In this document: positions 17,803-25,004 of the stretch, in pieces | How positions within the stretch are numbered: the stretch's first letter is position 1 | Layout: each line of letters begins with the position of its first letter | Assembly: GCA_014238965.1 (NCBI GenBank) | Contig: JABAAC010000106.1 | Location: forward strand, 1-43,092 | Length of the DNA: 43,092 nt | From: Phycisphaerales bacterium | GTDB taxonomy: Bacteria > Planctomycetota > Phycisphaerae > Phycisphaerales > SM1A02 | Direction: 5' to 3' | Position numbers and translations under genes: made by a program | The notes under the pieces: generated by a model | Databases searched by the model: none | Seen by the model: the letters and a program-made list of their open reading frames with translations, nothing else | What the model was told of the DNA's origin: nothing

Positions 17803-18177
17803 ATGCATTGACGGTGATCCCTAGGGCAATCACAGTCTGACAAAACGGCAATCGCATGCCGCGATGGCATATCGCTGCCTTAGTGACTTGATCGCTGGAT
17901 ATGCAGCGTGTGGCGCCATCATGCGAGCCATCATTCAAACATATTAGGCAGTGCGGGGAGCGTTCAATCATCGCGCATCGCGTCTATCTGCAGATTGGAA
18001 ACTGGCACGCCACTTGTGTATGCATCTACCAAGTCTGGCATCGGCCAGACACATGCAGGTTCTCTTCTTAACGGACGTGGCACCTGATCGAGTGACCCCC
18101 CGCGTTCCCGACGTTCGGGAATGGAGGGGCCGTGCGACCAACGCTTCGTTCACAACATCAGGCAAGGAGTAATTGCC
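17803..18177. other. Intergenic leader upstream of the small-heat-shock cluster
   Basis: This 375-base gap has no convincing gene. A short imperfect hairpin (17814-17833) after apbE has a two-base loop and no T-run, so it is a poor terminator. The right half must contain the promoter for the alpha-crystallin gene. The clear elements seen are the inverted repeat at 18105-18121 and the ribosome binding site AAGGAG, 8 bases before the ATG at 18178. No CIRCE element (TTAGCACTC-N9-GAGTGCTAA) was found. Confidence 0.45.
18105..18121. promoter_or_regulatory. Perfect inverted repeat in the leader of the first alpha-crystallin gene
   Basis: TTCCCGA-CGT-TCGGGAA, a perfect 7-3-7 dyad, ends 56 bases before the start codon. 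It could be a repressor operator or, if transcribed, a small hairpin in the 5' leader. It does not match the CIRCE or LexA consensus. The symmetry is visible; the function is inferred from its position. Confidence 0.5.
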
Positions 18178-19053
18178 ATGACTGTCAAGATTCAAGTCAA
18201 GGATGGGCTCAATGCAGCCGCAGCCTACAACTTCGGCGTCACACCCGCCGCACGTGCCTTTGATGGCGTTAACAGTGTTGCACATGGTTGCGAATACACC
18301 AACGGTTGCAACTGGACGAACGCCGCCGCTGGCGTGGGTAACGTTAGCTGGCAATCTGCCGGGGGTGCACCCGTTTATCAAGGATGCTTCCAGACAGGTC
18401 TGTCGCAGGCCACAATGGCGAATGTTCGACTGAGCGACATCGTCGCGAAGGTTGGCATGATCGACTCGATGCTCGCTCAAACCATTGCGGGTATCGGTGC
18501 CCAGTGCCTGGCCACCGCGAGTCGCATTGGCCGCATCGCAACGATTGACGTGAGGCTCGCTCGAAGCCTGTCACGTTTGGCAGCGATTGACTTCCCTGCT
18601 GCGGTGGGCCTATCCAATCTCGCATTGGTGAATCCAATGGCCGCTCGCATGCAACTGCAGCGAAGCGGAGCAATGTTTGATTCCAATGATGTGTTTCAGT
18701 TCACTGCACCAGCACCTCAGGTCTCGATGGGCAACGTGATTGACGAGGGCAGTGCATATCGCATGGTGCTTCAGATTCCTGGCATCAGTGCCGATGCTGT
18801 AGATGTGCTCGTGGCAAACGGCAAATTGGTCATTAGGCCAAACGCACAGGCAGCACAATTGGGCCTGTCAGCCATGGCGAATGAATCGCTCTGGGCTCGT
18901 GAGTTCATCATTGGTCAAGATGTGTGCATCGATGCAATCGATGCCATTGTCTCCAATGGCATGCTTACGGTTGTCCTGCCAAAGAAGGCTGCGTTAAGCA
19001 CCATGGCAGGCAGCACTGTGGCAACTCGAATGAGTGAGGTTGCCGCTTGCTGA
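18178..19053 (+). CDS. Alpha-crystallin (Hsp20)-domain protein with a novel repeat-containing N-terminal region
   Basis: A 291-residue protein, about twice normal Hsp20 size. Residues about 180-272 form the alpha-crystallin domain: YRMVLQIPGISADAVDVLV, NGKLVIRP, then the signature SNGMLTVVLPKKA. The C-terminal IxI motif of ordinary Hsp20 is absent; the protein ends VAAC. Residues 1-77 are rich in Gly, Asn and Ala with three cysteines. Residues 78-161 are six tandem 14-residue units (for example VGMIDSMLAQTIAG and IATIDVRLARSLSR) with hydrophobic position 1, Asp/Asn/Cys at 5 and Ala/Ser at 9. I do not recognise this region. A strong AAGGAG site precedes the ATG, and a strong terminator follows at 19087. 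The role is presumably a holdase chaperone, with the N-terminus possibly mediating assembly or client binding. Confidence 0.85.
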   Translation: MTVKIQVKDGLNAAAAYNFGVTPAARAFDGVNSVAHGCEYTNGCNWTNAAAGVGNVSWQSAGGAPVYQGCFQTGLSQATMANVRLSDIVAKVGMIDSMLAQTIAGIGAQCLATASRIGRIATIDVRLARSLSRLAAIDFPAAVGLSNLALVNPMAARMQLQRSGAMFDSNDVFQFTAPAPQVSMGNVIDEGSAYRMVLQIPGISADAVDVLVANGKLVIRPNAQAAQLGLSAMANESLWAREFIIGQDVCIDAIDAIVSNGMLTVVLPKKAALSTMAGSTVATRMSEVAAC

Positions 19054-19086
19054 GCTCATCATGAGCAAACCAAATCAGCACACAGG

Positions 19087-19126
19087 CAAGCGAGGGTCCA
19101 CCCATGGACCCTCGCTTGTTTGTCTT
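19087..19126 (+). terminator. Intrinsic terminator after the first alpha-crystallin gene
   Basis: A perfect 14-bp stem (CAAGCGAGGGTCCA, loop CCCA, then the exact complement to 19118) is followed by TTTGTCTT. This is a textbook rho-independent terminator, so the first and second heat-shock genes are largely separate transcripts. Confidence 0.88.
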
Positions 19127-19218
19127 ACATCCACGTAACGAGGGCCTGCCTTTGCGACAGCCAGTTGCCAATTCGGCATGGCTCGACCGCCCATAGATGT
19201 CGAGAGGGGGTTTTTGAG

Positions 19219-19246
19219 TTGGCATCCCATGTGCATCAAGTGTAGT
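19219..19246 (+). promoter_or_regulatory. Candidate sigma-70-type promoter for the second Hsp20 gene
   Basis: TTGGCA (19219-19224), a 16-base spacer and TGTAGT (19241-19246) lie between the terminator and the start at 19304. The -35 matches 5 of 6 consensus bases and the -10 only 4 of 6. The assignment is tentative. Confidence 0.3.
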
Positions 19247-19265
19247 GGTGGCCATCGGGGCCACC
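19247..19265 (+). promoter_or_regulatory. Inverted repeat in the leader of the second Hsp20 gene
   Basis: GGTGGCC-ATCGG-GGCCACC, a perfect 7-bp dyad, lies 38 bases before the ATG at 19304. Depending on the transcription start it is either an operator overlapping +1 or a stem in the 5' leader. Its sequence differs from the dyad before the first gene. Confidence 0.4.
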
Positions 19266-19303
19266 GATTAACACGACGCAGACACAACATACGGAGGTGT
19301 GCC

Positions 19304-19768
19304 ATGTCAACGAGATTTTCAATCCCAACTCATGCAACACTCGGGACAGTTCGTAGCGAATTTGATCGAGTTGTCGATCGTGTAGTGGCGCCAGCCATGG
19401 CGTTGTCCATGGGCCTGATGGATGGCCTTGGGCTGGGGCATGTGCCAGCAATCAATGTGCTGGAAGATGACCACATGCTCATGTTGGAAGCTGAACTGCC
19501 TGGAATGAGGCAGCATCAACTGGACATCAGCATCACAGACGGCGTCCTGACCCTCGCTGGTCGACGCACCGTGGCTCAGTACGGCCAAGATGATGATGAA
19601 ACCGTGCTTCGCAAGGAACGAAACGACATGACGTTCGAGCGTTCAATCCAACTGCCTGAGGCTGTTGAGCAAGACAACATTGACGCTGTGCTTGTCGATG
19701 GTGTCCTCACGATCACCATGCCCAAATCGCGACACGCATGCACGCGTCGCATTGACGTTCGCGGCTGA
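19304..19768 (+). CDS. Small heat-shock protein, Hsp20 family
   Basis: ATP-independent holdase chaperone of 154 residues. The alpha-crystallin domain spans about 48-145: VPAINVLEDDHMLMLEAELPGM, GVLTLAGRRT, a dimerisation-loop region with RKERNDMTFERSIQLPEAV, and the DGVLTITMPKS signature. It ends RRIDVRG, where I-D-V is the expected C-terminal IxI/V anchor. The N-terminal arm (THATLGTVRSEFDRVVDRVV) is of normal size. The start at 19304 has GGAGGTG six bases upstream; the longer frame from 19178 is unlikely. The third Hsp20 gene follows after 21 bases in the same operon. Confidence 0.95.
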   Translation: MSTRFSIPTHATLGTVRSEFDRVVDRVVAPAMALSMGLMDGLGLGHVPAINVLEDDHMLMLEAELPGMRQHQLDISITDGVLTLAGRRTVAQYGQDDDETVLRKERNDMTFERSIQLPEAVEQDNIDAVLVDGVLTITMPKSRHACTRRIDVRG

Positions 19769-19789
19769 TACGCCGCAAGGAGGTTACAA

Positions 19790-20182
19790 ATGACTACGCA
19801 ACACACAACAATGGACTGCTGCGGCACAATCGAGAACACCCAAAAGCGACCTCAGAGCTACCGCGCTTCGGTAGATGTCCTTGAGTCCAACACTGCATTT
19901 AAAGTGATTGCTGACATGCCTGGAACGGACAGCGAGGCCATCACCATTTCATTGCACGAAAGCACCTTGACCATCGATGCGGCGGTGGCTGACCGGCTAG
20001 TGGGCCGGGGAAGGGTGCGTCGACAAGAGTATGGCGTTGGCGACTTTCATCGCTCCTTCAGAGTAGGTGGCGGTATTGATTCTGATGCTATTGAGGCCGT
20101 CTATGAAGATGGGATTCTCGAAGTCATCTTACCCAAGTCGGCCAAGGCCCAGCCACGTCGCATTGAAGTACGTACGGCCTGA
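19790..20182 (+). CDS. Small heat-shock protein, Hsp20 family, divergent
   Basis: A 130-residue alpha-crystallin protein. The domain runs from YRASVDVLESNTAFKVIADM to YEDGILEVILPKSAK, ending RRIEVRTA with the I-E-V anchor. The N-terminal arm is very short and contains a CC pair (residues 10-11). It has an excellent ribosome binding site (AAGGAGGT, 6 bases before the ATG), stronger than that of its upstream partner, suggesting high synthesis. It probably co-assembles with the protein encoded directly upstream. A stem terminator follows at 20207. Confidence 0.93.
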   Translation: MTTQHTTMDCCGTIENTQKRPQSYRASVDVLESNTAFKVIADMPGTDSEAITISLHESTLTIDAAVADRLVGRGRVRRQEYGVGDFHRSFRVGGGIDSDAIEAVYEDGILEVILPKSAKAQPRRIEVRTA

Positions 20183-20206
20183 CAGATTTCTCTACTCTAG
20201 TTTCAG

Positions 20207-20247
20207 CACACGGCCCTTCCGTCTTGATTGACGGTTTGGGCCGTGTG
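20207..20247 (+). terminator. Two-tier stem-loop ending the Hsp20 operon
   Basis: A perfect 10-bp outer stem (CACACGGCCC with GGGCCGTGTG) encloses a second 5-bp stem (CCGTC-TTGATT-GACGG). Only a few pyrimidines follow, without a long T-run, so it may work as a terminator or as a 3' stabilising structure. Confidence 0.65.
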
Positions 20248-20302
20248 TCTGCGCCACAAGCATTGCCATCGTCGCATGTTCAGAGCGTGTAGAATCCCGC
20301 TT

Positions 20303-20905
20303 ATGACCAGCGACACGCAAGCCGTTCAAACTGGCGACGAATCCTCAATAGATATCCGCGACGTACTCCGTCAACACCGAGGTTTGTTGTGGTGTGAGGG
20401 CTTTACATTGCTCTTGGGTGGCATTGCATTAATCATCTACCCCTTGGCCGGGGGCATGGTGCTCGAGACTCTGTTGGGTGTCATTGCCTTACTGGTCGGT
20501 GGAGCATCTCTGCTGCGTGGGTGCTTGGGTGGCTGTGAGCACCGTGGCAGTGTTCTTGTGACGGGCTTCCTTGCAGCAGTGTTGGGCGTTGCGTTATTGG
20601 TGTGGCCGCTTGAAGGGCTCGAAGCGATGGTGCTGCTACTTGCGGCGTTTTGCTTACTCAGAGGCATTGCTGATCTGGCGGGTATTCCCGCTCGGTCGCA
20701 GGTCGCTCCGGTGCTTCAGATCATCAGTGGCCTTGCGGGGGTTGTGCTGGCGACCTTGTTGTTGGTGTGGTATCCGCACGATGTGTTATGGGTGCCAGGG
20801 CTGTTGTTTGGCATTGAATTGATGTTCTTGGCTATGCCAGTGCTCGCCGTGGCGAGTGCGGTATCCGTTCGTCCGGCTCGAAGGGTGGATGTCAAGCAGG
20901 CTTGA
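20303..20905 (+). CDS. HdeD-family membrane protein
   Basis: A 200-residue inner-membrane protein with about six hydrophobic segments, each containing the HdeD-type pattern (GIALIIYPLAGGMVLETLLGV, ALLVWPLEGLEAMVLLLAAF split across helices). HdeD is known from the acid-resistance island of E. coli; its biochemical action is unclear. The ATG at 20303 gives a short hydrophilic head (MTSDTQAVQ). No ribosome binding site is visible, and a TAGAAT -10-like hexamer ends 7 bases before the ATG, so the message may be leaderless. Its place after three Hsp20 genes suggests a shared stress role. Confidence 0.85.
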   Translation: MTSDTQAVQTGDESSIDIRDVLRQHRGLLWCEGFTLLLGGIALIIYPLAGGMVLETLLGVIALLVGGASLLRGCLGGCEHRGSVLVTGFLAAVLGVALLVWPLEGLEAMVLLLAAFCLLRGIADLAGIPARSQVAPVLQIISGLAGVVLATLLLVWYPHDVLWVPGLLFGIELMFLAMPVLAVASAVSVRPARRVDVKQA

Positions 20906-20950
20906 CGTCAAGAAGCGTGAGCACCTTTGCGACTCACACTCCATGGTCCC

Positions 20951-21790
20951 CTATGAAGCTTGTCGGCGATCAAACATATCACGGAGTTGTGCGAGCGCTT
21001 GCTGTTCAATTTGGCGAATGCGTTCTCTGGTCAGCCCCAATTCGCGGCCGGCTTCCTTGAGTGTTCGTGGGGGTCGTCCATCAAGTCCAAATCGCATGCG
21101 CAACACCCCAGTGGCAATAGGATCGAAGTGTTGCAGTGACCCTCGGACGGCTTCCATCGCGTCACGAAATTCAACTTCGGTCGTGGCAGCTTGGCGGTCA
21201 CACTGGGCACTTTCAATAGCGGTTGGCCGATCGCTGTCCTCTCGCCAGCCTCCGCCAAACATGCGGCCGCTGGTGCCCAGCGTTCGCTGAATGAGGGTGA
21301 GTTTGGAGCGGGGGACCCCCATGGCATCAGCCATTTCCGCCGGGGTTGGAGCGCGTCCGTTGCGCTCCTGCAACTCGATGAGTGTGCGATCCCATCGCGC
21401 CATCCGTTGGCGCATGTAGGCGGGAATGTGCATGGGGGGGCCAGCTTCTTCAACAAGTTGCTTAACTGTCTTTCGAATCCACCATGTGGCGTACGTTGAA
21501 AATCGGTGGCCTAGGGCAGGGTCAAAGCGTTCCACTGCCCGAATCAGGCCGATATTGCCTTCGTTGATCAGATCCTGCAACGGTACACCACGGCCCAAAT
21601 AGCGTTTGCTGATGCTCACAACCAGCCGTAGATTCGCTTGAATCATATGGCGGCGAGACGTATCACAATTGTCGTTGATCACCTGCCAGGCAAGTTCTCG
21701 CTCTTGCAGTGGCGTAAGCAAATCGACTCGTGAGATCTCACGGTAATACGTGTCAAGATCACTGATGGGTCGTGCGGGCGACTGTTTCAT
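20951..21790 (-). CDS. RNA polymerase sigma-70 family factor (group 2/3, no region 1.1)
   Basis: Primary-like alternative sigma factor of 279 residues. Region 1.2 is at about 10-40 ([20 protein letters not shown]). Region 2 has [39 protein letters not shown] and [13 protein letters not shown] (about 50-115). Region 3 has [12 protein letters not shown] and region 4 ends with [20 protein letters not shown]. Region 1.1 is missing, as in RpoS-like group 2 factors and group 3 factors. It is convergent with the Hsp20/HdeD cluster and may direct a stress regulon, but that is inference from position. The ATG at 21790 starts [13 protein letters not shown]. Confidence 0.93.
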   Translation of the reverse strand: MKQSPARPISDLDTYYREISRVDLLTPLQERELAWQVINDNCDTSRRHMIQANLRLVVSISKRYLGRGVPLQDLINEGNIGLIRAVERFDPALGHRFSTYATWWIRKTVKQLVEEAGPPMHIPAYMRQRMARWDRTLIELQERNGRAPTPAEMADAMGVPRSKLTLIQRTLGTSGRMFGGGWREDSDRPTAIESAQCDRQAATTEVEFRDAMEAVRGSLQHFDPIATGVLRMRFGLDGRPPRTLKEAGRELGLTRERIRQIEQQALAQLRDMFDRRQAS

Positions 21791-21961
21791 GCGTAGTGGT
21801 CATCCTGCCAATAGAACAGCGCACTAATGAAATAGCGTGCTGCGATCTGAAGGGCACAGGCTTTTTGGAAAGCGGTCCGGGAGAGAGAGTCGATCTAGCC
21901 GAGGTGAGTGCCACGGCTCACACCATGTACGGACCAATCCAACGCCGGTTCGGATCGAATG

Positions 21962-23572
21962 TCAGTTTGCTTTGGGCTGCTGCCGCTTGATTCGAGCGAG
22001 GAATTGATTCGCCAATGCCTCATAAATCGCCGTTGGGCACACCAGATGCGAGCACTCGTAGGCAATGATTGCCGTTGCCATGAGCGGCAAACTGATGAAT
22101 CTCGCGTCGGTCATTTCGATCATGATGACAAAGACGGTAATTGGACTTTGTACGACTCCAGCGAAATACGCCACCATGAACAGCATGATGATGAACTGCG
22201 GCTGCAACTCATTGAACCAGCCGCTAAACACGTCTGCGAAGGCATTGCCAAGGCCCGCGCCCACGGAAAGGCTCGGATCGAACAGCCCCCCCGGGATCCC
22301 ACTGATGAGCGTAAAGAACGATCCTCCTGCCTTGGCTGCGGGGTACCACCATGGGTACGAGCCCTGCTCCAAGTGCCATACGTCATAGAATTCGCGCTCT
22401 TTGGGGTCGCTCAGTACTCGGTATGCGCTTTGCACCTCGATGTGCTTGTCGCGGAGGGTGGTACCAGTCTTAAGCAGAGGCATCTCTGCATTGAGGCGAT
22501 GGTACGCCTGTTCAATGTCGCTGCTCGTCGCCGATTGATCGAGATCGAACGTTGCGTAGTAGTCCGTGCCTCGATACATCAAAATGGCCTTGGCCTGTGG
22601 ATATCCGCTGCCATAGGACTGCCCTTGCGAGGCCATGCCAATAGCAGCCAACGTTCCTCCGATGGCCAGCCCGGTCAACCAAGGATGGCGGGCGCATGAT
22701 CGGGTGATCTTGGGGGTTCCCCATACGACGCTTCTGGCAAACAGTCCACCAAGCGTCCCACCGATCATCGCGATCACAGGAACGGCAACCCAGTGGACAA
22801 TGCCAAAGCCGAACTCCTTATTGATCGGGCCATAGAACAAGTAGTCCCAGCCGAGCAGGCCAATGACAACCAGCGATGCGATAAGCACCGTCCGCACAAC
22901 GGTGGCGGCATTGCGTTTTTCAAAGGAGCGGCCGATTTCTTCAAAGGCAAAGACCATGCCCGCAATAGGTGCGTTGAACGCAGCTGCAATTACCGCGCCA
23001 CCGCCACCGAGAATGAGCCCACGCTGCACAAGGTGGTCAGGGAGTTTTCGGAACTTCGAAACCAGATACATGGCGCACGCGCCAACATGCACCGATGGCC
23101 CTTCGCGGCCGATTGTTGGGCCGGTAAATAGACCCAAGGCCAACAACAACGACTTCCCAATGGCAATGCGTACGGACAACATCCCACGGCGAATGGGACC
23201 GTCTGGAACATGAAGGGCTGCGATGGCTTGCGGAATGCCGGTGCCTTCTGTGCCAGGGAAGTACTTGTCTCGCATTCGCATGATGATGGCCATGGACACC
23301 GTGATCGTCGCGCCTGCAACAAAGATGCCAGCCATGGGATCGATGTGCATGCCCCACAAGGCTGCATCACCATGGAGAAACCGGAAGAACGCAAGGCCAG
23401 TGATGTCGAGCCAGCGAAAGAGCCATGCCGCTAGGCCAGCTACCACAGCAGCCAGAATGAGCCAGAAGTAGGTGGGCCAGGGGCTCAGTCGAAAGACTTT
23501 GGCCTTAAAGGCATCCGTGGAGGTGGAAGCCTCTGGATGCTCATCTGTAGTGGGCGGTTTTGTGTCCGTCAA
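21962..23572 (-). CDS. ClC-family chloride/proton antiporter with an inserted J-like domain
   Basis: Membrane chloride channel/antiporter of 536 residues. ClC motifs: GTEGTGIPQA, GREGPSVHVG with the gating Glu157, AFNAPIAGMVFAFEE with Glu211-Glu212 at the proton-glutamate position, SGIPGGLFDPSL (424-435) and pore Tyr517 in PTAIYEAL. All transport residues seem intact. Between GSGYPQAKAIL (321-331) and the third pore motif lies an extra segment, about 337-398, matching a DnaJ J-domain: DYYATFDLDQSATSSDIEQA ... QSAYRVLSDPKEREFYD. The HPD tripeptide is absent (LNAEMPLLK there). The start codon is TTG at 23572 with GAGG 8 bases upstream; an in-frame stop lies just above it and the next Met is at residue 75. 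No C-terminal CBS domains are present. Confidence 0.93.
   Translation of the reverse strand: MTDTKPPTTDEHPEASTSTDAFKAKVFRLSPWPTYFWLILAAVVAGLAAWLFRWLDITGLAFFRFLHGDAALWGMHIDPMAGIFVAGATITVSMAIIMRMRDKYFPGTEGTGIPQAIAALHVPDGPIRRGMLSVRIAIGKSLLLALGLFTGPTIGREGPSVHVGACAMYLVSKFRKLPDHLVQRGLILGGGGAVIAAAFNAPIAGMVFAFEEIGRSFEKRNAATVVRTVLIASLVVIGLLGWDYLFYGPINKEFGFGIVHWVAVPVIAMIGGTLGGLFARSVVWGTPKITRSCARHPWLTGLAIGGTLAAIGMASQGQSYGSGYPQAKAILMYRGTDYYATFDLDQSATSSDIEQAYHRLNAEMPLLKTGTTLRDKHIEVQSAYRVLSDPKEREFYDVWHLEQGSYPWWYPAAKAGGSFFTLISGIPGGLFDPSLSVGAGLGNAFADVFSGWFNELQPQFIIMLFMVAYFAGVVQSPITVFVIMIEMTDARFISLPLMATAIIAYECSHLVCPTAIYEALANQFLARIKRQQPKAN
22379..22564 (-). other. J-like domain insertion within the ClC gene
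   Basis: Codons about 337-398. The start DYY, the helix II-like SSDIEQAYHRL and the helix III-IV AYRVLSDPKEREFYD follow the J-domain consensus closely. The loop that should carry His-Pro-Asp reads NAEMPLLKTG. The flanks resume ClC sequence without a frame change, so this is an in-frame insertion. By analogy with the ClC fold, it sits in the loop between helices L and M. Confidence 0.75.
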
Positions 23573-23639
23573 AAGGTGGCCTCAGGGGTTCTAGAAGGCA
23601 GTTGTACCCCCTCGGGCACATTTTTTCCTGAATAACGAA

Positions 23640-23779
23640 TGGACTCAGCGGGAATTGAATCGTCTCTTGTGGGTGAGGCAGCGACGCACCGCGACACGCA
23701 CCTCCTCTCAAACCAGACTCCTCTCTCCTCTCTCCTCCCGGAGCCCCGTATCGAAAGATGCGTGGCTCCCTTCTTTTTT
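23640..23779 (+). ncRNA. Candidate small RNA or attenuated leader with CU-rich anti-Shine-Dalgarno tracts
   Basis: The gap between clcA-like and lipA ends in a strong + strand terminator although no + strand gene lies upstream of it. The transcribed segment before the stem contains a long pyrimidine tract (about 23717-23739) and an earlier one (23699-23709), with repeated CUCCUCU/CCUCC sequences able to pair with GGAGG ribosome binding sites. The 5' boundary given is a guess, as no promoter was clearly identified. It could be a trans-acting sRNA or an attenuator. No Rfam family was recognised. Confidence 0.35.
23740..23779 (+). terminator. Intrinsic terminator upstream of lipA
   Basis: The stem GGAGCC/GGCTCC (23740-23745 with 23764-23769) continues through CG/CG and ATC/GAT pairs with two mismatched or wobble positions. 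A GAAA tetraloop closes it, and TTCTTTTTT follows (23771-23779). The T-run orients it to the + strand. Confidence 0.7.
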
Positions 23780-23806
23780 GCTCACACGCATTGCAGGAGT
23801 TCAAGG

Positions 23807-23842
23807 TCGACGTGGGGGCCAAATCCGTCGATAATGCTCGGA
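23807..23842 (+). promoter_or_regulatory. Candidate sigma-70 promoter for a leaderless lipA
   Basis: TCGACG (23807-23812), a 17-base spacer and GATAAT (23830-23835) predict a transcription start at about 23842, which is the A of the first lipA ATG. No ribosome binding site is visible before that codon. The match is 4/6 and 5/6 to consensus. Confidence 0.4.
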
Positions 23843-24873
23843 TGCTCGACGCTCGTCATGCACCATCCAATCGAACGCTCAAGCGGCACCCCAAGCCACT
23901 TGGCGGCGACACCGCGCGTAGTGCAGCGGGCGACGCATTGGTTCGGCTCGGTGACATGGTGCTGAATAACGCCAATGCAGGGCAATCACTTCGTCGCGTT
24001 CAAAAGCCATCATGGATCAGAGCAAAGGCCCCTGGTGGCGAGGCGTTTGTGAAGTTGCGTGATGATCTTCGACGTCGCGGTTTGCACACTGTGTGTCAAG
24101 AAGCCTCCTGCCCGAACATTGGCGAGTGCTGGGCCAGAGGCACAGCGACAATTATGATTCTGGGCGATACATGCACACGATCCTGTGGGTTTTGCAATGT
24201 CAAGACAGGTAAGCCGCCGGTGACGGATCTGGATGAACCTCGACGGGTTGCCGAACAACTTGCAGGTAGTGGGCTGCGGCACGTGGTCATTACGTCGGTG
24301 GATCGCGATGATTTGCCTGACGGTGGGGCAGCTGTTTGGGCCCAGACCATCAAGAAGGTCCACGAGGCCTGTCCGAATTTGTCTGTAGAAGTGCTCGTTG
24401 GCGACTTCAAAGGGCAGCACGTTGACCTTGAAATGGTCATCGATGCCAAGCCCGAGATTCTTGCGCACAATCTTGAGACCGTCGAGCGAATGCACCCGGC
24501 TGTGCGTCCCCAGGCGCGATATGGGCGGTCACTTGATGTGCTTGCCCAGATAGCAGATGCCGGGCTTGTCTCAAAAACCAGCCTTATGGTGGGCATAGGT
24601 GAATCCGACGAGGAGTTGGAGCAGGCCATGTGGGATGCAAGGCAACGAGGCCGTGCTGAGATTTTGACGATCGGGCAGTACTTGCAACCCACGGCCAATC
24701 ATCTGCCCGTCCATCGATGGGTGGAGCCCGATACCTTCGCGTCTTGGAAGCAACTGGGCCTATCGATGGGTTATCGGGTTGTTGAGTCGGGTCCATTGGT
24801 TCGAAGCTCTTACCACGCAGAAGAACAGGCCAAGCGGCACGCTGATGCGGTAGAGGAACCCTCCACAGCCTGA
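23842..24873 (+). CDS. lipA: Lipoyl synthase
   Basis: Radical-SAM enzyme that inserts two sulfurs into octanoyl groups on E2 and GcvH proteins. Both iron-sulfur clusters are visible: the auxiliary CQEASCPNIGEC and the radical-SAM CTRSCGFC (CX3CX2C). ITSVDRDDLPDGGA, LMVGIGESDEE, LTIGQYLQP and the terminal RSSYHAEEQA (cluster-ligating Ser) are diagnostic. The start is uncertain: 23842 gives 343 residues and fits a -10 box placed for a leaderless message. ATG 23956 gives 305 residues with the more usual short N-terminus before VQKPSWIRAK. No lipB neighbour is present. Confidence 0.94.
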   Translation: MLDARHAPSNRTLKRHPKPLGGDTARSAAGDALVRLGDMVLNNANAGQSLRRVQKPSWIRAKAPGGEAFVKLRDDLRRRGLHTVCQEASCPNIGECWARGTATIMILGDTCTRSCGFCNVKTGKPPVTDLDEPRRVAEQLAGSGLRHVVITSVDRDDLPDGGAAVWAQTIKKVHEACPNLSVEVLVGDFKGQHVDLEMVIDAKPEILAHNLETVERMHPAVRPQARYGRSLDVLAQIADAGLVSKTSLMVGIGESDEELEQAMWDARQRGRAEILTIGQYLQPTANHLPVHRWVEPDTFASWKQLGLSMGYRVVESGPLVRSSYHAEEQAKRHADAVEEPSTA

Positions 24874-25004
24874 CTGGTGGTTGGTGGTTGAGCAGTGGCC
24901 AGCAGGGGGCCATGAAAACTGTAAAAACCTATTGAGACGAGACTTATGAAAATTTCCAAGCGTGGTTACTGCTGCCTTTCAGAAGAGCGTAGGCAAGAGC
25001 CAAA

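Noticed and set aside
20891-20912. Overlapping palindromes GTCAAGC-AG-GCTTGAC and CTTGACGTCAAG at the end of the HdeD-like gene
   Set aside because: They fall on coding sequence and a stop codon, have no T-run, and come from repeated CTTGAC/GTCAAG words. A weak bidirectional terminator is possible but not supportable.
24946-24970. The start MKISKRGY resembles Rrf2-family regulators
   Set aside because: The similarity ends after eight residues; the rest of the 56-codon frame has no Rrf2 helix-turn-helix, so it is probably chance.
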